A stretch of DNA of 60,000 bases from Symsagittifera roscoffensis (taxonomy: Eukaryota > Xenacoelomorpha > Acoela > Convolutidae). Numbering within the stretch: the stretch's first letter is position 1; each line of letters starts with the position of its first letter. Shown piece by piece: positions 1 to 9,752 of the stretch. Both the position numbers and the translations under genes were made by a program. Location: assembly GCF_963678635.1 (NCBI RefSeq), contig NC_087069.1, positions 43,168,688 through 43,228,687 on the forward strand, read 5' to 3'. Below the pieces are notes generated by a model. That model had not been told where the DNA came from. It ran no database searches and saw only the letters and a list, made by a program, of their open reading frames with translations.

Positions 1-129
1 TTTTACAGTGATAGTTATCAATAATAGAATTGGATATACTAAATACTTGCTTTGAACTGGTTCCACAATGCTTCACGACAGCATTTGGAGTTGCACTATA
101 ATTTAACAATTAATCTTAGGATTCCACAA

Positions 130-900
130 CAGCATCAAGAAGTTAACGAGTGTTTCTACATCTATCGTTGGAACTGATTCAAGTCTATTTTACCTCTTCT
201 AGATTTGTTAAGACATGCCTACGAGATGAGAATTTGGTACTGAAACACAAAAACTCGAAATTTGACAAAACCAAGTGCAAATTTGAGAGTTTTTCTCATC
301 AATTTTTGATGAGTAGAATAAAAATTGACTGTTTCACTGTTGAAGGTTTTTGTGATCAATGTAAACCACTATTCATGCAATGGGAAGCTTTTGTCATTTC
401 TGTTCTTGCAATGAATCTAGCCCTTATTGAGGCATCAGGATGTCGAGAGAGAAAACACATAGACTAACGGAAAAGAAGATGCCAGAACACGTAAATGAGA
501 AGGTTAAAAAAAATTGTTTGTGTGAAAAATTGTTTGTGGGAAGTTTCCAAACCTGTGATGAAAACAAAAACATCGTCACAAGAACCCACTTTCCCTAAAA
601 AAATTTTTTTTCTGCATATTACTTTCTTCGAAAAAAAAAACATCTCGTTTTGGCTATTTTCAATGCTACTTAGCTGTTCCAGAACAACAAAATCAAAAAT
701 TGCGGTTTTTCTCCAATTTTCTAATTTGAAATTCAAAAAAAAACAATCTTGGAGATCCTTGAAAAACTATGCAATCGAAAACGAAATGCGCTCGGAATTC
801 TCAGAGAAAAAAGCAAACAATAATGAAAATCTACAACAAGCCCTAATGTCATCAGAAGATTTGCACCTTAACAAGTGTAAAACGGTTTCTCAGGCTTAAG
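130..900 (+). pseudogene. Family B DNA polymerase fragment, unit A (decayed)
   Basis: Frame-hopping translation on + shows a degenerate polymerase motif A (SIVGTDSS near 160-185). It is followed at about 318-380 by a KIDCFTVEGFCDQC block, and then by a stretch around 560-900 that aligns base for base with the - strand polymerase relic at 39480-39100. The closest recognisable family is the protein-primed type B polymerase of Polinton/Maverick elements and related viruses (established family knowledge). Several stops and frameshifts interrupt it, so it cannot make a polymerase. The part upstream of motif A is outside the window. Assignment rests on homology to the copy at 38050-40770, where motif C is intact. 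Confidence 0.6.
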
Positions 901-2170
901 ACTGGTTTGTTTTTCATGCCAAGAAGCTTTGGAATGGTCTGCTTATCAGCCTGAAACGCGATTTTTTTTTCTGATTATCTACAGAAATATATCAGAAAAT
1001 TCAAAAAGTTTCCTGTTCTAATCCTTTAAAAAAATTGACTATTTTTAAATTTGCCGTGCAACTGAAAGATTTGTTCCCTGTTTTTAGACATTTTGTCAAA
1101 AAGTATACGATTTTGAGATCAATCTCCAACTTTTTTTCTTTTTCTAATTTTTCTGGTTCAAAATAAAGAAATGCTTAGAGCTGCATCGTTGATATTACAC
1201 CATCTGTTTTGAAAAATTTAGAGTGCCTTCGCGCTGTAATTTTTGTCTCACGATGGTAGAAAAATGATTTGCTCGAAGGGACTAATTTCTGGGCACATGT
1301 TATCATAATTTAGTGCAATTTTTACAAGAGCGAAGGATAAGAAGAGCTACCGTCTAAGAAATTATCAGGATTCGATATCAATGGCTTACCAAACTAATCT
1401 GGGGGTGAAAATGCTACACTTCTTCATCCCTATAAATTTGCATCGTAGTAGTGAACTCTTTCTTGAATTTAAAATTGTTCATACGAAGAAACGGCGGGAA
1501 AGTTGAAATAATCAATCTGAAAACTCTATCAAAATTGGATGTTTCCTAGGTTTTCAAGCGAAGTGAAAAACTTAGTGCAGAAGAGTAAGTCTGTTTTTTT
1601 TTCAGGCCGGATTATTTTGGTAAGTCTTTGAAACCAAGTGTTGATAGTTGCATAGATGAGAGCTCTGATAACTTGCTCTTGGTCTTTTTAAAAAAACTTT
1701 CATGAAATTCGAAGGAGTTGCTGTCCACAATGGACATTGAAAAGAGTCATTTTAGAGAATATAAATAAATTGGGGTATATATTTTTTACTAGTGTATAGA
1801 TTTACGTTTGAACGGCACTAGAGAACTCTGTTCAGGCATTTTTTTCAGTCGAAGAATTAACATCGGCGCGACCGTCAAATTCGATGAAATTGTTGCGGAT
1901 TTTGACCCGATAGGAATGAACTATCTACAAGTTTCAGAACATCAAAAACACTTTAACCAAATTCTACTATTGGTTCTTAATATAGTCTTGGTAATAACTC
2001 AAATTGTTGTTGAAAAACTAACTGCAATTCTCACTTCCTTAACAAAATAATGAAGTCGTCTAGAAATCTAGAAAAATCTTAGTTTCAACTATAAGTACTC
2101 AATCTCATTTTTGAAAAATCCAATTACTACCCAACGTTTGCTCATGCCAAAACAAAACTCCAAACAAAGA
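900..2170. other. Unit A, decayed coding-like stretch without intact gene
   Basis: This stretch continues the homology with unit B (7545-9680). Around 1580-1740 frame-shifted fragments match the open frame at 8101-8358 of unit B. At 1808-2050 an 80-codon open frame contains a hydrophobic run, but its unit B counterpart (9440-9640) does not keep the frame. I see no convincing gene, only downstream remains of the same element. Confidence 0.5.
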
Positions 2171-2173
2171 ATT

Positions 2174-4077
2174 TTATGTTTCGATTTTGCGTTCAGAGCC
2201 CTTGCGACTGCGAATGCTTGGTCGAACTCTGACATGTGTTTGACCTGCCTCGTTCGAAACATAAATCGGAAACCTCGACCCGGGCAGGTACAAGGTGCCA
2301 CTGTTTGGGAACACAATGTCCACTCCAGATTCGGTATCGCTGTTTGGCTTGAGGGAAAGAGTGAACGTCAAGGTATCTCCTTTAGAAGTATCGTCGTGAT
2401 TGTATTGATCGTGAAATGCAGAATTCATTTGTTCATCTGCAGCCGTTGTCATTTCTTCTGCTTTGATGAAAATTGAGGCACAGGTTTTTCCCACATGCAA
2501 ACTGCATTGTGATCGGCTTTTAAACAGCTTAACGTAATAGTTTTAAATAGCGGACAAGGAACTAAAAAATAGCCGTCTTTATTTTTTAAACTTTTTAAGT
2601 ATGCAAGGAGAGACGGGTTTTAAAAAAAAGACTCACGATGTTAACAAAAATTGCACCCCTCTCTCACACTCCACTTATAAAGAATTATTCTTTCAATCAG
2701 TTGTTTTTCATTCTCTTATGGTAAATTGTGACACACAAAGTGAACAAAACTAAAAGCAAGTTATGATTTTTACTCTCTACAAGGATTACTTTCAAGGTTT
2801 TTTTGAAGTAATTTCCCAAATTATCAAATTTTTACTTCAACAGTTAGCAAAAAATCTAATTTAACCTCTGAATTTCTGATTTTTGTTTGAAGCACTTACT
2901 AAGCTACTCTGGGTCTTGAAATGCCAGTTTTTACCAATTGCAATAGAATTTTCCAGTAAAGTGATATCATGAGAAACAACAAAGTTGTACAAATTTTTCA
3001 CATTGAATTTATTTTTTGAGTTTCAATTGTTTGGCATTTCCTACATAACTTTATTCTGAAAACTGTTCATTCCCATAGAAAATCTACAAAAAATGGTGAA
3101 AACTTGCATTTTCAGACCCGGAAAAAAGTATTAATTATTTCGAATCAAAAGTTCCGAGAGGGCAGTTCAGATTCTTCGCTATAAACTGAAGTAAGAGTGT
3201 TACTACAATTCTAACCCAAATTGTCCCAAATTTAAAGAATAAAACGTAGATGTGCATTTCGTTTTGTCCATTAGCGTATATTACAATAAAAACTGTGTAG
3301 CAAAAAGACTGCTCACTGTATTTTAACTGATGTCAATAGGATTTTTTGTTGTGATATTTCTAATTCAAGAAGTTGGACAATTAGAAACTTTGATCAAAAA
3401 ACTGGATTAAAGCAATTGTGTTGTGGTGAGAAGAAACGATCGAAAAATGACCTGTGGCTGTCAACGCTGTCGTTGTTGTTTTAGAAGTCGTCTCGGAAGT
3501 CGTAGCCGAAGTGGTGGCTGATGTTGTGTCCGAAGGAAACACAACAGCTTTTGTTTCAAGAAGGCTCAAAAAGTTAACGCAAAGTACTATAGCTAGTACA
3601 GCCGTACAAATTTGTGTCGGCAAAACATTGAAACTGAAGTAAGAGTGTTACTACAATTCTAACCCAAATTGTCCCAAATTTAAAGAATTAAACGTAGATG
3701 TGCATTTCGTTTTGTCCACTAGCGTATATTACAATAAAAAGTGTGTAGCAAAAAGACTGCTCACTGTATTTTAACTGATGTCAATAGGATTTTTTGTTGT
3801 GATATTTCTAGTTCAAGAAGTTGGACAATTAGAAACTTTGATCAAAAAACTGGATTAAAGCCATTGTGTTGTGGTGAGAAGAAACGATCGAAAAATGACC
3901 TGTGGCTGTCAACGCTGTCGTTGTTGTTTTAGAAGTCGTCTCGGAAGTCGTAGCCGAAGTGGTGGCTGATGTTGTGGCCGAAGGAAATACAACAGCTTTT
4001 GTTTCAAGAAGGCTCAAAAAGTTAACGCAAAGTACTATAGCTAGTACAGCCTTACAAATTTGTGTCGGCAAAAACAT
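2174..4077 (-). CDS. Two-exon secreted Thr/Ser-rich small protein, unit A
   Basis: Exon 1 is 4077-3900 and exon 2 is 2457-2174 (join on -), about 153 aa. Exon 1 starts at a true ATG and encodes a signal peptide (basic/polar start, hydrophobic core LAIVLCVNFLSLL, likely cleavage after ETKA). A Thr-rich linker built of repeated TTSA follows. It ends at CACAG|GTCATT in phase 1. The acceptor before exon 2 is AAGCAG|AAGAAATG and restores the frame with two bases. Exon 2 encodes an acidic segment (TTAADE, then DTLTFTLSLKPNS) and a GTLYLPGSRF stretch, ending in a basic tail. The same donor, phase and acceptor recur in unit B, while intron sequence around them has diverged. That is the main support. 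I do not recognise the family. Exon 2 could be spliced again before its stop. Confidence 0.6.
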
Positions 4078-4080
4078 TTT
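3185..4080. repeat. 448-bp tandem duplication carrying exon 1
   Basis: 3185-3632 and 3633-4080 are nearly identical and directly adjacent, with an offset of 448. Each copy holds one exon-1 sequence of the secreted protein plus upstream intron-like sequence. The duplication is absent from unit B, where only one exon 1 exists (12066-12234), so it happened after the units separated. Confidence 0.9.
3452..3623 (-). pseudogene. Duplicate exon 1 with lost start codon
   Basis: This copy of exon 1 keeps the signal-peptide core, the TTSA-rich linker and the phase-1 donor (CACAG|GTCATT at 3452/3451). Relative to the copy at 3900-4077 it has one A fewer in the run just after the ATG (CAAAAC versus CAAAAAC read on +). 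The ATG is therefore out of frame and the open frame would have to start at TTG. It is probably a dead duplicate, or an alternative internal exon that would add 57 codons if spliced in. Confidence 0.6.
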
Positions 4081-4654
4081 TTCAAATTTTCTTTTAGCTT
4101 TTGTGATTCAAATCGATTTTTTGCTTCTTTAAGGTTTTAAATTTTAGTTGCGAGCTGATTTTTCAAAGTCAGTTTTTGACTTTTGATTTGAAACCCGCCA
4201 TAATAGAGCCTTTTTTGATTTTCGGAATGCAACTCAGGTAAGATATTGCCAAAAGAGGTTGCGAAAAAAAAATTTGCAATACTTCTGTAGAGTCAGATCA
4301 AAGCGGGGTTTAATTGAAGCGGGGTATAAATTTGAGCAAAAATTTTTTTGGTTCAATTTTTCCAAAAATTTTTTGGACTGCAAAAATCAGAGATTTTTTT
4401 GCAAGATTCGGAATAGAGAAAGGAAACCTGCAAAACTAGCATTCTTGCGCATGAATTTTGCAAGACTTGAAGACAATTATCCTTCAGTTTCCACTTGAAC
4501 TCTTGATCTAAAACTCGTGCCCCCGAACTTAAACATTTGTGGGCTACAAGTTGGTTATACAAAAGTTATGGATAATTATTTTGATTTTAGAGATAGATAA
4601 CAACTGTTGCGAGCAGTTGGTTAAAAACATAAAAAAGGCATCAAAGGTGAGCCT

Positions 4655-5560
4655 ATAAGGAGATACTCACAGCTGGGAGTAGGAGATGTTGAAGCTGATC
4701 ATAATCTCTTCAATTATGGCCAGCGAGAATTTCTTCAAGGATCATCATCCACCCCCGACTGGCGGAAACAGCTTCTCTTACTGTTGAAAAGGACTGTGAA
4801 AGCCTTAACAATCAGCGCATTGAAACCACCCAGCACTAATGTTATACATATTCTCCATTTAACTCACAACTCATGATTCAGACAGAAAAATACAAGAAAA
4901 AAAATGCGTAAAATTCTCCAGATCTTGGATAGCCGCACTGGTGCTAGAAAGTTTTAGAAAGTGGTACGCTTCTCGAAAGTATCAAGGACTGTGTTTGGTA
5001 GGCACCCCATTCCATTTTGTTCAAAAACTATAACCACCTATACTGATATAGCAAATGAGTTTTTTAAGCAATTTACAAATGCTAGGATTCACGCCTCCGA
5101 GAAGTTATTCAAAATGACTAGGTGCAAAATGGCCAAACTTATTCTGTATGATAGCGCATTTTTCTCCCCTCAATAAACTAAACAAGCCACTGCAAAAAGC
5201 AAATTCTCACGAGCACTCGAGCTGGATTGCTTTTACGATACCCACCTCAAAAATCTAGGACCTCTTTCACTTAGTTACTTGACTTAGATGTTTAACCTTT
5301 CACTGTCTGATAGCATTATCCTTCAAATGGGAAAAAGCTCCAAGGTTATCCCATGCTCAAACCTTAAAAACCATAAAAGTTAGCATTGCACAGGCCTATT
5401 TCACTACTCTGCTCCGCTCTGAAATGTTTAGAGAGGCTCATCCTTCCCTTTTCAACGAAGCATCTCCCAAAGCAAAAAACTATCTCTGCGTTTTCATTGA
5501 TGTTTCTATGAGCAAAAAAAAAACAATAAAGAGCAACGACAGTGTACCAAACCATCACTT
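4655..5560 (+). pseudogene. Relic of an unrecognised protein-coding gene
   Basis: A first open stretch of about 70 codons (about 4661-4874) reads as ordinary protein (GDVEADHNLFNYGQREFLQG, then WRKQLLLLLKRTVKALTISA). From 4961 a second reading frame runs to about 5560 with only in-frame stops (at 5174, about 5282, about 5375 and a few later) and few frameshifts. It includes TYTDIANEFFKQFTNARIHA and KMAKLILYDSAFFSPQ. Unit B keeps only the end of this block (12540-12700). The family is unknown to me. The gag-like rhythm of the middle part suggests a mobile-element protein, but this is a guess. Confidence 0.4.
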
Positions 5561-5724
5561 TAGGAGTAGCGCAACGTTTGTTTCTGATTTTTTTACAAAT
5601 CAGGGTTGAAGCGCCACTGAACAACGTCTGACACAGTTTTTGAAGTTTACTTAAGCATTTCTGAGATATTCATGATTTGTAATGCGAGATCAAACCAGAA
5701 TCGCTAATTGCACAAACAAATCAT

Positions 5725-6530
5725 GGCTGAAGTTATGAAGTAAACAGAATTTTCGTGAAAGTTCTTGATAAAAAAAATTAATACGTTGCCAGATTCTGGC
5801 TAGATTATTCCACAGTGTGCGTTCTCAGATTGACCAACGCAAAACGTAAACTTTGAGGCTCATAGAAACTCTTCGTGCATTGGTATTGCAAGAAGAAAAT
5901 ACAAGTAATTTAAAAAAAACGAGAAAAATATATCTTGCAGGATTCCGAACGGAGATTGCAAATCTTGCAAAAGTTTTGCAAGACTCTAGCAAGAATTCCA
6001 GCCAAGTAAAGAACAGTTTCCAATTCAACCCGTTGCTTACAACTTGTGCCCTTTAAGTTTGATTAATTTGTTGCAATTTGTGCTCTATTTACAATTTGTT
6101 GTCTCAAACTTAAAATGTTGCGTGTTTTTTTTTATTTTGAGTTTGGAGAAAAATAGTTTTTAGAGTTGGATAAAAACGATTCAAAACATTTGGGTCATTA
6201 AATATTGTAAACTTATCATTGATGAAGACATTAGAAAATGATCGCAGCTGGAATTAAATTGGACGTCGGAATGCATTTTGGCATGTTGTTTACAATTGTA
6301 GCCCAATACAAATCCCCAAATGATCAATTGGGCTTAAGTCCGGGTCGGCTTTCTCATACAGTTATTTCGAAAAGGATACACCGTCTGCTCGTCACGCTAT
6401 TTTTTTTTCGGGCGTCTAGATTCGTGCAACTCCTTAGTCTAGTACCGATCCTAATCTTACTATTATTTTTCCTAGTATCGATAGATCTGCTATATATTGG
6501 TATTTTTGCGAGACTAGAGGAGAGGAAGAG
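5725..6530. other. Unit A-specific stretch, no gene recognised
   Basis: AT-rich sequence absent from unit B. It contains TCTTGCAAG-type words (5960-6000) that also occur at 4390-4450 and 15200-15230. It also holds a 103-codon open frame at 6238-6549 rich in hydrophobic residues that has no counterpart in unit B. I do not call the frame a gene. Confidence 0.4.
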
Positions 6531-6563
6531 CAACTGCTTTCTAAGTTAAATTTGTTCTTCTCT

Positions 6564-6589
6564 GGCTGAAACTATAAATAGTTTCAGCC
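6564..6589. repeat. 11-bp-arm palindrome at unit A end
   Basis: GGCTGAAACTA, a 4-base TAAA loop, then its exact reverse complement. The same position near the end of unit B (12822-12847) has the palindrome with one changed arm base. It lies about 55 bases before the unit boundary, so it marks the array junction. Confidence 0.8.
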
Positions 6590-6771
6590 TTACAAATTAA
6601 GGTAAGTTTTAGTGATGGATTATGATTGGATAGTTATAAGTATTTTACAGTGATAGTTATCAATAATAGAATTGGATATACTAAATACTTGCTTTGAACT
6701 GGTTCCACAATGCTTCACGACAGCATTTGGAGTTGCACTATATTTTAACAATTAATCTTAGGATTCCACAA

Positions 6772-7545
6772 CAGCATCAAGAAGTTACCGAGTGTTTCTA
6801 CATCTATCGTTGGAACTGATTCAAGTCTATTTTACCTCTTCTAGATTTGTTAAGACATGCCTACGAGATGAGAATTTGGTACCGAAGCACAAAAACTCGA
6901 AATTTGACAAAACCAAGTGCAAATTTGAGAGTTTTTCTCATCAATTTTTGATGAGTAGAATAAAAATTGACTGTTTCAATGTTGAAGGTTTTTGTGATCA
7001 ATGTAAACCACTATTCATGCAATGGGAAGCTTTTGTCATTTCTGTTCTTGCAATGAATGTCGCCCTTATTGAGGCATCAGGATGTCGAGAGAGAAAATAC
7101 ATAGACTAACGGAAAAGAAGATGCCAGAACACGTAAATGAGAAGGTTAAAAAAAATTGTTTGTGTGAAAAATTGTTTGAGGGAAGTTTCCTAACCTGTGA
7201 TGAAAACAAAAACATCGTCACAAGAACCCACTTTCCCTAAAAATTTTTTTTTTCTGCATGCTACTTTTTTCGAAAAAAAAACATCTTGTTTTGGCTATTT
7301 TCAATGCTACTTAGCTGTTCCAGAACAACAAAATCAAAAATTGCGGTTTTCCTCCAATTTTCTAAAATTCTGAAATTCAAAAAAAAAACAATCTTGGAGA
7401 TCCTTGAAAAACTATGCAATCGAGAACGAAATGCTTGGAATTCTCAGAGAAAAAAGCAAACAATAATGAAAATCTACAACAAGCCCTAATGTCATCAGAA
7501 GATTTGCACCTTAACAAGTGTAAAACGGTTTCTCAGGCTTAAGAC
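6772..7545 (+). pseudogene. Family B DNA polymerase fragment, unit B (decayed)
   Basis: Paralogue of the fragment at 130-900 with about 95 percent identity by eye, including the degenerate motif A at about 6800-6825 and the KIDCFNVEGFCDQC block near 6960-7010. It has the same kind of frameshifts plus its own small deletions (for example around 7430). It is non-functional. The copies share lesions, so decay began before the tandem duplication. Confidence 0.6.
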
Positions 7546-8100
7546 TGGTTTGTTTTTCATGCCAAGATTCTTTGGGCTGATCTGCGTATCAGCCTCAAAA
7601 CGATTTGGTTTTTCTGATCATCTACAGAAGTATATCACAAAATTCGAAAATTTTTCCGTTCTCATCCTTTAAAAAAACTGACTTTTTTGGATTTGCCGTG
7701 CAACTGAAAGGTTTGTTCCCAGTTTTAGACGCTTTGTCAAATAGCTTTTGATTTTGAGCTCAATCTTCAAATTTTTTTCTAAGTTTCCGCCTTTAAAACA
7801 AAGAAGTACTTAGAGCTGCATCTTTGATATAACACTATCTATTTTGAAAAATTTAGAGTCCCTTTGTGCTGTGATTTTGTTTTACGATGGTAGAAAAGTG
7901 AGTTCTAGAAAGGGCTAATTTCTAGACAATTTTCTCCGTAATTTAGTAAAACTTTTACAGAGACCAAGAGCAAATGATGAGAACTACCGTTTAAAAAACT
8001 ATCAATATTCGATATCATTGACTTACCAAACTAATATGTGTGTGAAAATGCTACACTTCTTCACCCGCAATAAATTTGCATCGTAGTAGAGAATTCTTTT

Positions 8101-8358
8101 TTGAATAAGCTTAGTAAAAAGTTGTTCAAGCGCAAAAAATGGGGGAAAGTTGAAATATTTAGTCTGAAAACTTTATCAAAATCGGATGTTTCCTATTTTT
8201 TCAAGCAAAGGGAAAAACTTAGTGCAGAAGAGGAAATCTGGTTTTTTTCCAGGCCAGATTACCTTGGTAAGTCCTTGAAGCCAAGTGTTGATTGTTGCTT
8301 ATATGGGAGCTCTGATAATTTGTTCTTGGTCTATACAAAATTAAATAAATTTTCATGA
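8101..8358 (+). pseudogene. Coding-like remnant (RPDYLGKSLKPS block), unit B
   Basis: An 85-codon open frame containing KLSAEEEIWFFSRPDYLGKS and DCCLYGSSDNLFL. The matching part of unit A (about 1560-1720) encodes the same words in shifted frames with a stop, so this is an older coding sequence and not chance. It lies downstream of the polymerase fragment on the same strand and may belong to the same element. I do not recognise the domain. Confidence 0.4.
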
Positions 8359-8482
8359 AATTCGAAGGAGTTGCTGTCCATAATGGACATTAAAAACAGA
8401 GTCAATTTAGAGAATAAAAATTATTTGGGTATGATTTTTTACTAGTGTATATACTTACATTTTAACGGCACTAGAGAACTCT

Positions 8483-9413
8483 CCCGGGTTGACCTCCATA
8501 GACCAAAAATGCTACTCATACAATTCCATAAAATATGTCTATGAAAAAATACTACCCATACAAATTTGAAAAATTTTGCTAAAATGGTGTCGTCGAATTT
8601 TCGAAAAACTTTTCTCTTGTTTTGGCATAAAATTCGGTGAATCGTACTTCAAAAAAAGAAAAATTTTTTGTAACAAAAATGCTAATCAGCTAATCATACA
8701 ATATGAAAAATGTATGACTAGCATTTTTTTGTTGGCGACGACAAAAGTTTTTTGAAATTGCCCTCAAAAATTTTTTAATGTTTTTTCAAGCGCAAATTGA
8801 TTTTCGTACTCAAACAAACATTTTTTGAAAAAAAAAGTTTGCATGCAAAATTTAATTTATTGTGTGTATAACCTAGTCCTGGATATACTTATTTTGGATT
8901 TTTTTTCCTTTTCTCTCCATAACTTTTTTCACAAACGCTTAAAACTTCTCTTTTTTTTGTTTGACATGTTTTTGTATGCCTCGATCAATGTCTGGTAATT
9001 TAAAAATTCAAATTTCAGAAACAATCATCTTTGAAAAATTTTGCCGAAAATTAAAAGTTCGTTACTTTCAATATATTATTTGCGTGAGATAGAATTAACA
9101 CATTTCAGGCTGTTTCCAATGCTTTTTTAGTGTGAGACGGTCAAACCTTTGGTTCCTACGTTTGAGCAACCAAGGTGTTTGTCATTTGTGTTCGATTACG
9201 AACATAACCAAAAATTTTGAGAAATTAAAATGTAGGCAAACAATATTTTTGGTTTATGGAAAAATGCTAGTCATACAAATTCCATATATGAAAAAATACT
9301 AATCATAGACCTTTCATGCAGTTTTCTGTACTTATGGATTTGCATGAAAAGTGTATGAGTAGCATTTTTCCATATATGAAAATTGTATGACTAGCATTTT
9401 TGGTCAACCCCGG
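8483..9413. mobile_element. 931-bp non-autonomous element with CCGGG-TTGACC termini
   Basis: Unit A reads straight through AACTCTGTTCAGG where unit B is interrupted. The insert is flanked by CT on both sides (2-bp duplication). Its ends are inverted: CCCGGGTTGACC at the left, and GGTCAACCCCGG at the right followed inward by AAAATGCTAGTCATACAA. Variants of that inner word recur five to six times in both orientations inside the element (about 8507, 8549, 8676, 9270, 9340, 9380). No coding capacity. Empty and filled sites between paralogous units make the mobility case strong. The superfamily is unresolved. Confidence 0.8.
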
Positions 9414-9752
9414 CTGTTCAGGCTTTTTTTTTCAGTCGCGAAAATAACAGCAGCGCGACCGTCAAATTCGATGAAATAGTCACGGGTTTTGACCCGATAG
9501 GAATGAACTATCTACAAGTTTCAGAATATCAAAAACACTTTAAACAAATTCTACTATTGGTTAAAAATATAGTCTTGGTCTCAAATTGTTGTCGAAAACT
9601 AACTGCAATTCTCACTTCCTTAACAAAAAATTAAGGTCGTCTACAACTGGAAAATCTTAGTTTCAATTATATGTACTCAATTTCATCTTTTGAAAAAACC
9701 AATCACAACCCAACGTTTGCTCTTGCCGAAACATAACTGCCAACAGAGATTT

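Larger units (their letters stand above)
1..6642. repeat. Tandem array unit A (6.6 kb)
   Basis: The first bases of the window recur at 6643 and again at 12901 in the same orientation, so this is the first unit of a head-to-tail array. The match to unit B is near-continuous over 1-4300 and 5490-5720, and at the unit end (6530-6642 matches 12790-12900). Unit A lacks the two insertions of unit B but has about 1.1 kb (4340-5480) and about 0.8 kb (5725-6530) that unit B lacks. The unit carries a + strand DNA polymerase B relic at its start and a - strand two-exon gene in its middle. The left edge of the array lies outside the window. Confidence 0.9.

Noticed and set aside
2111-2476. + strand 121-codon open frame over the exon-2 region, also present in unit B (9690-10019)
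   Set aside because: It is antisense to exon 2, which has conserved splice sites and signal-peptide exons on -. The + frame has no start context or domain. It persists because both strands of the exon stay open.
3454-4132. + strand Val-rich frames (VVSEVVAEVVADVV) considered as repeat proteins
   Set aside because: Direct antisense of the TTSA linker; no start context; they follow from the Thr codons on -.
6238-6549. 103-codon frame with hydrophobic C-terminal half, considered as a membrane protein
   Set aside because: Absent from unit B, T-rich sequence yields Leu/Phe runs by composition, no conserved motif.
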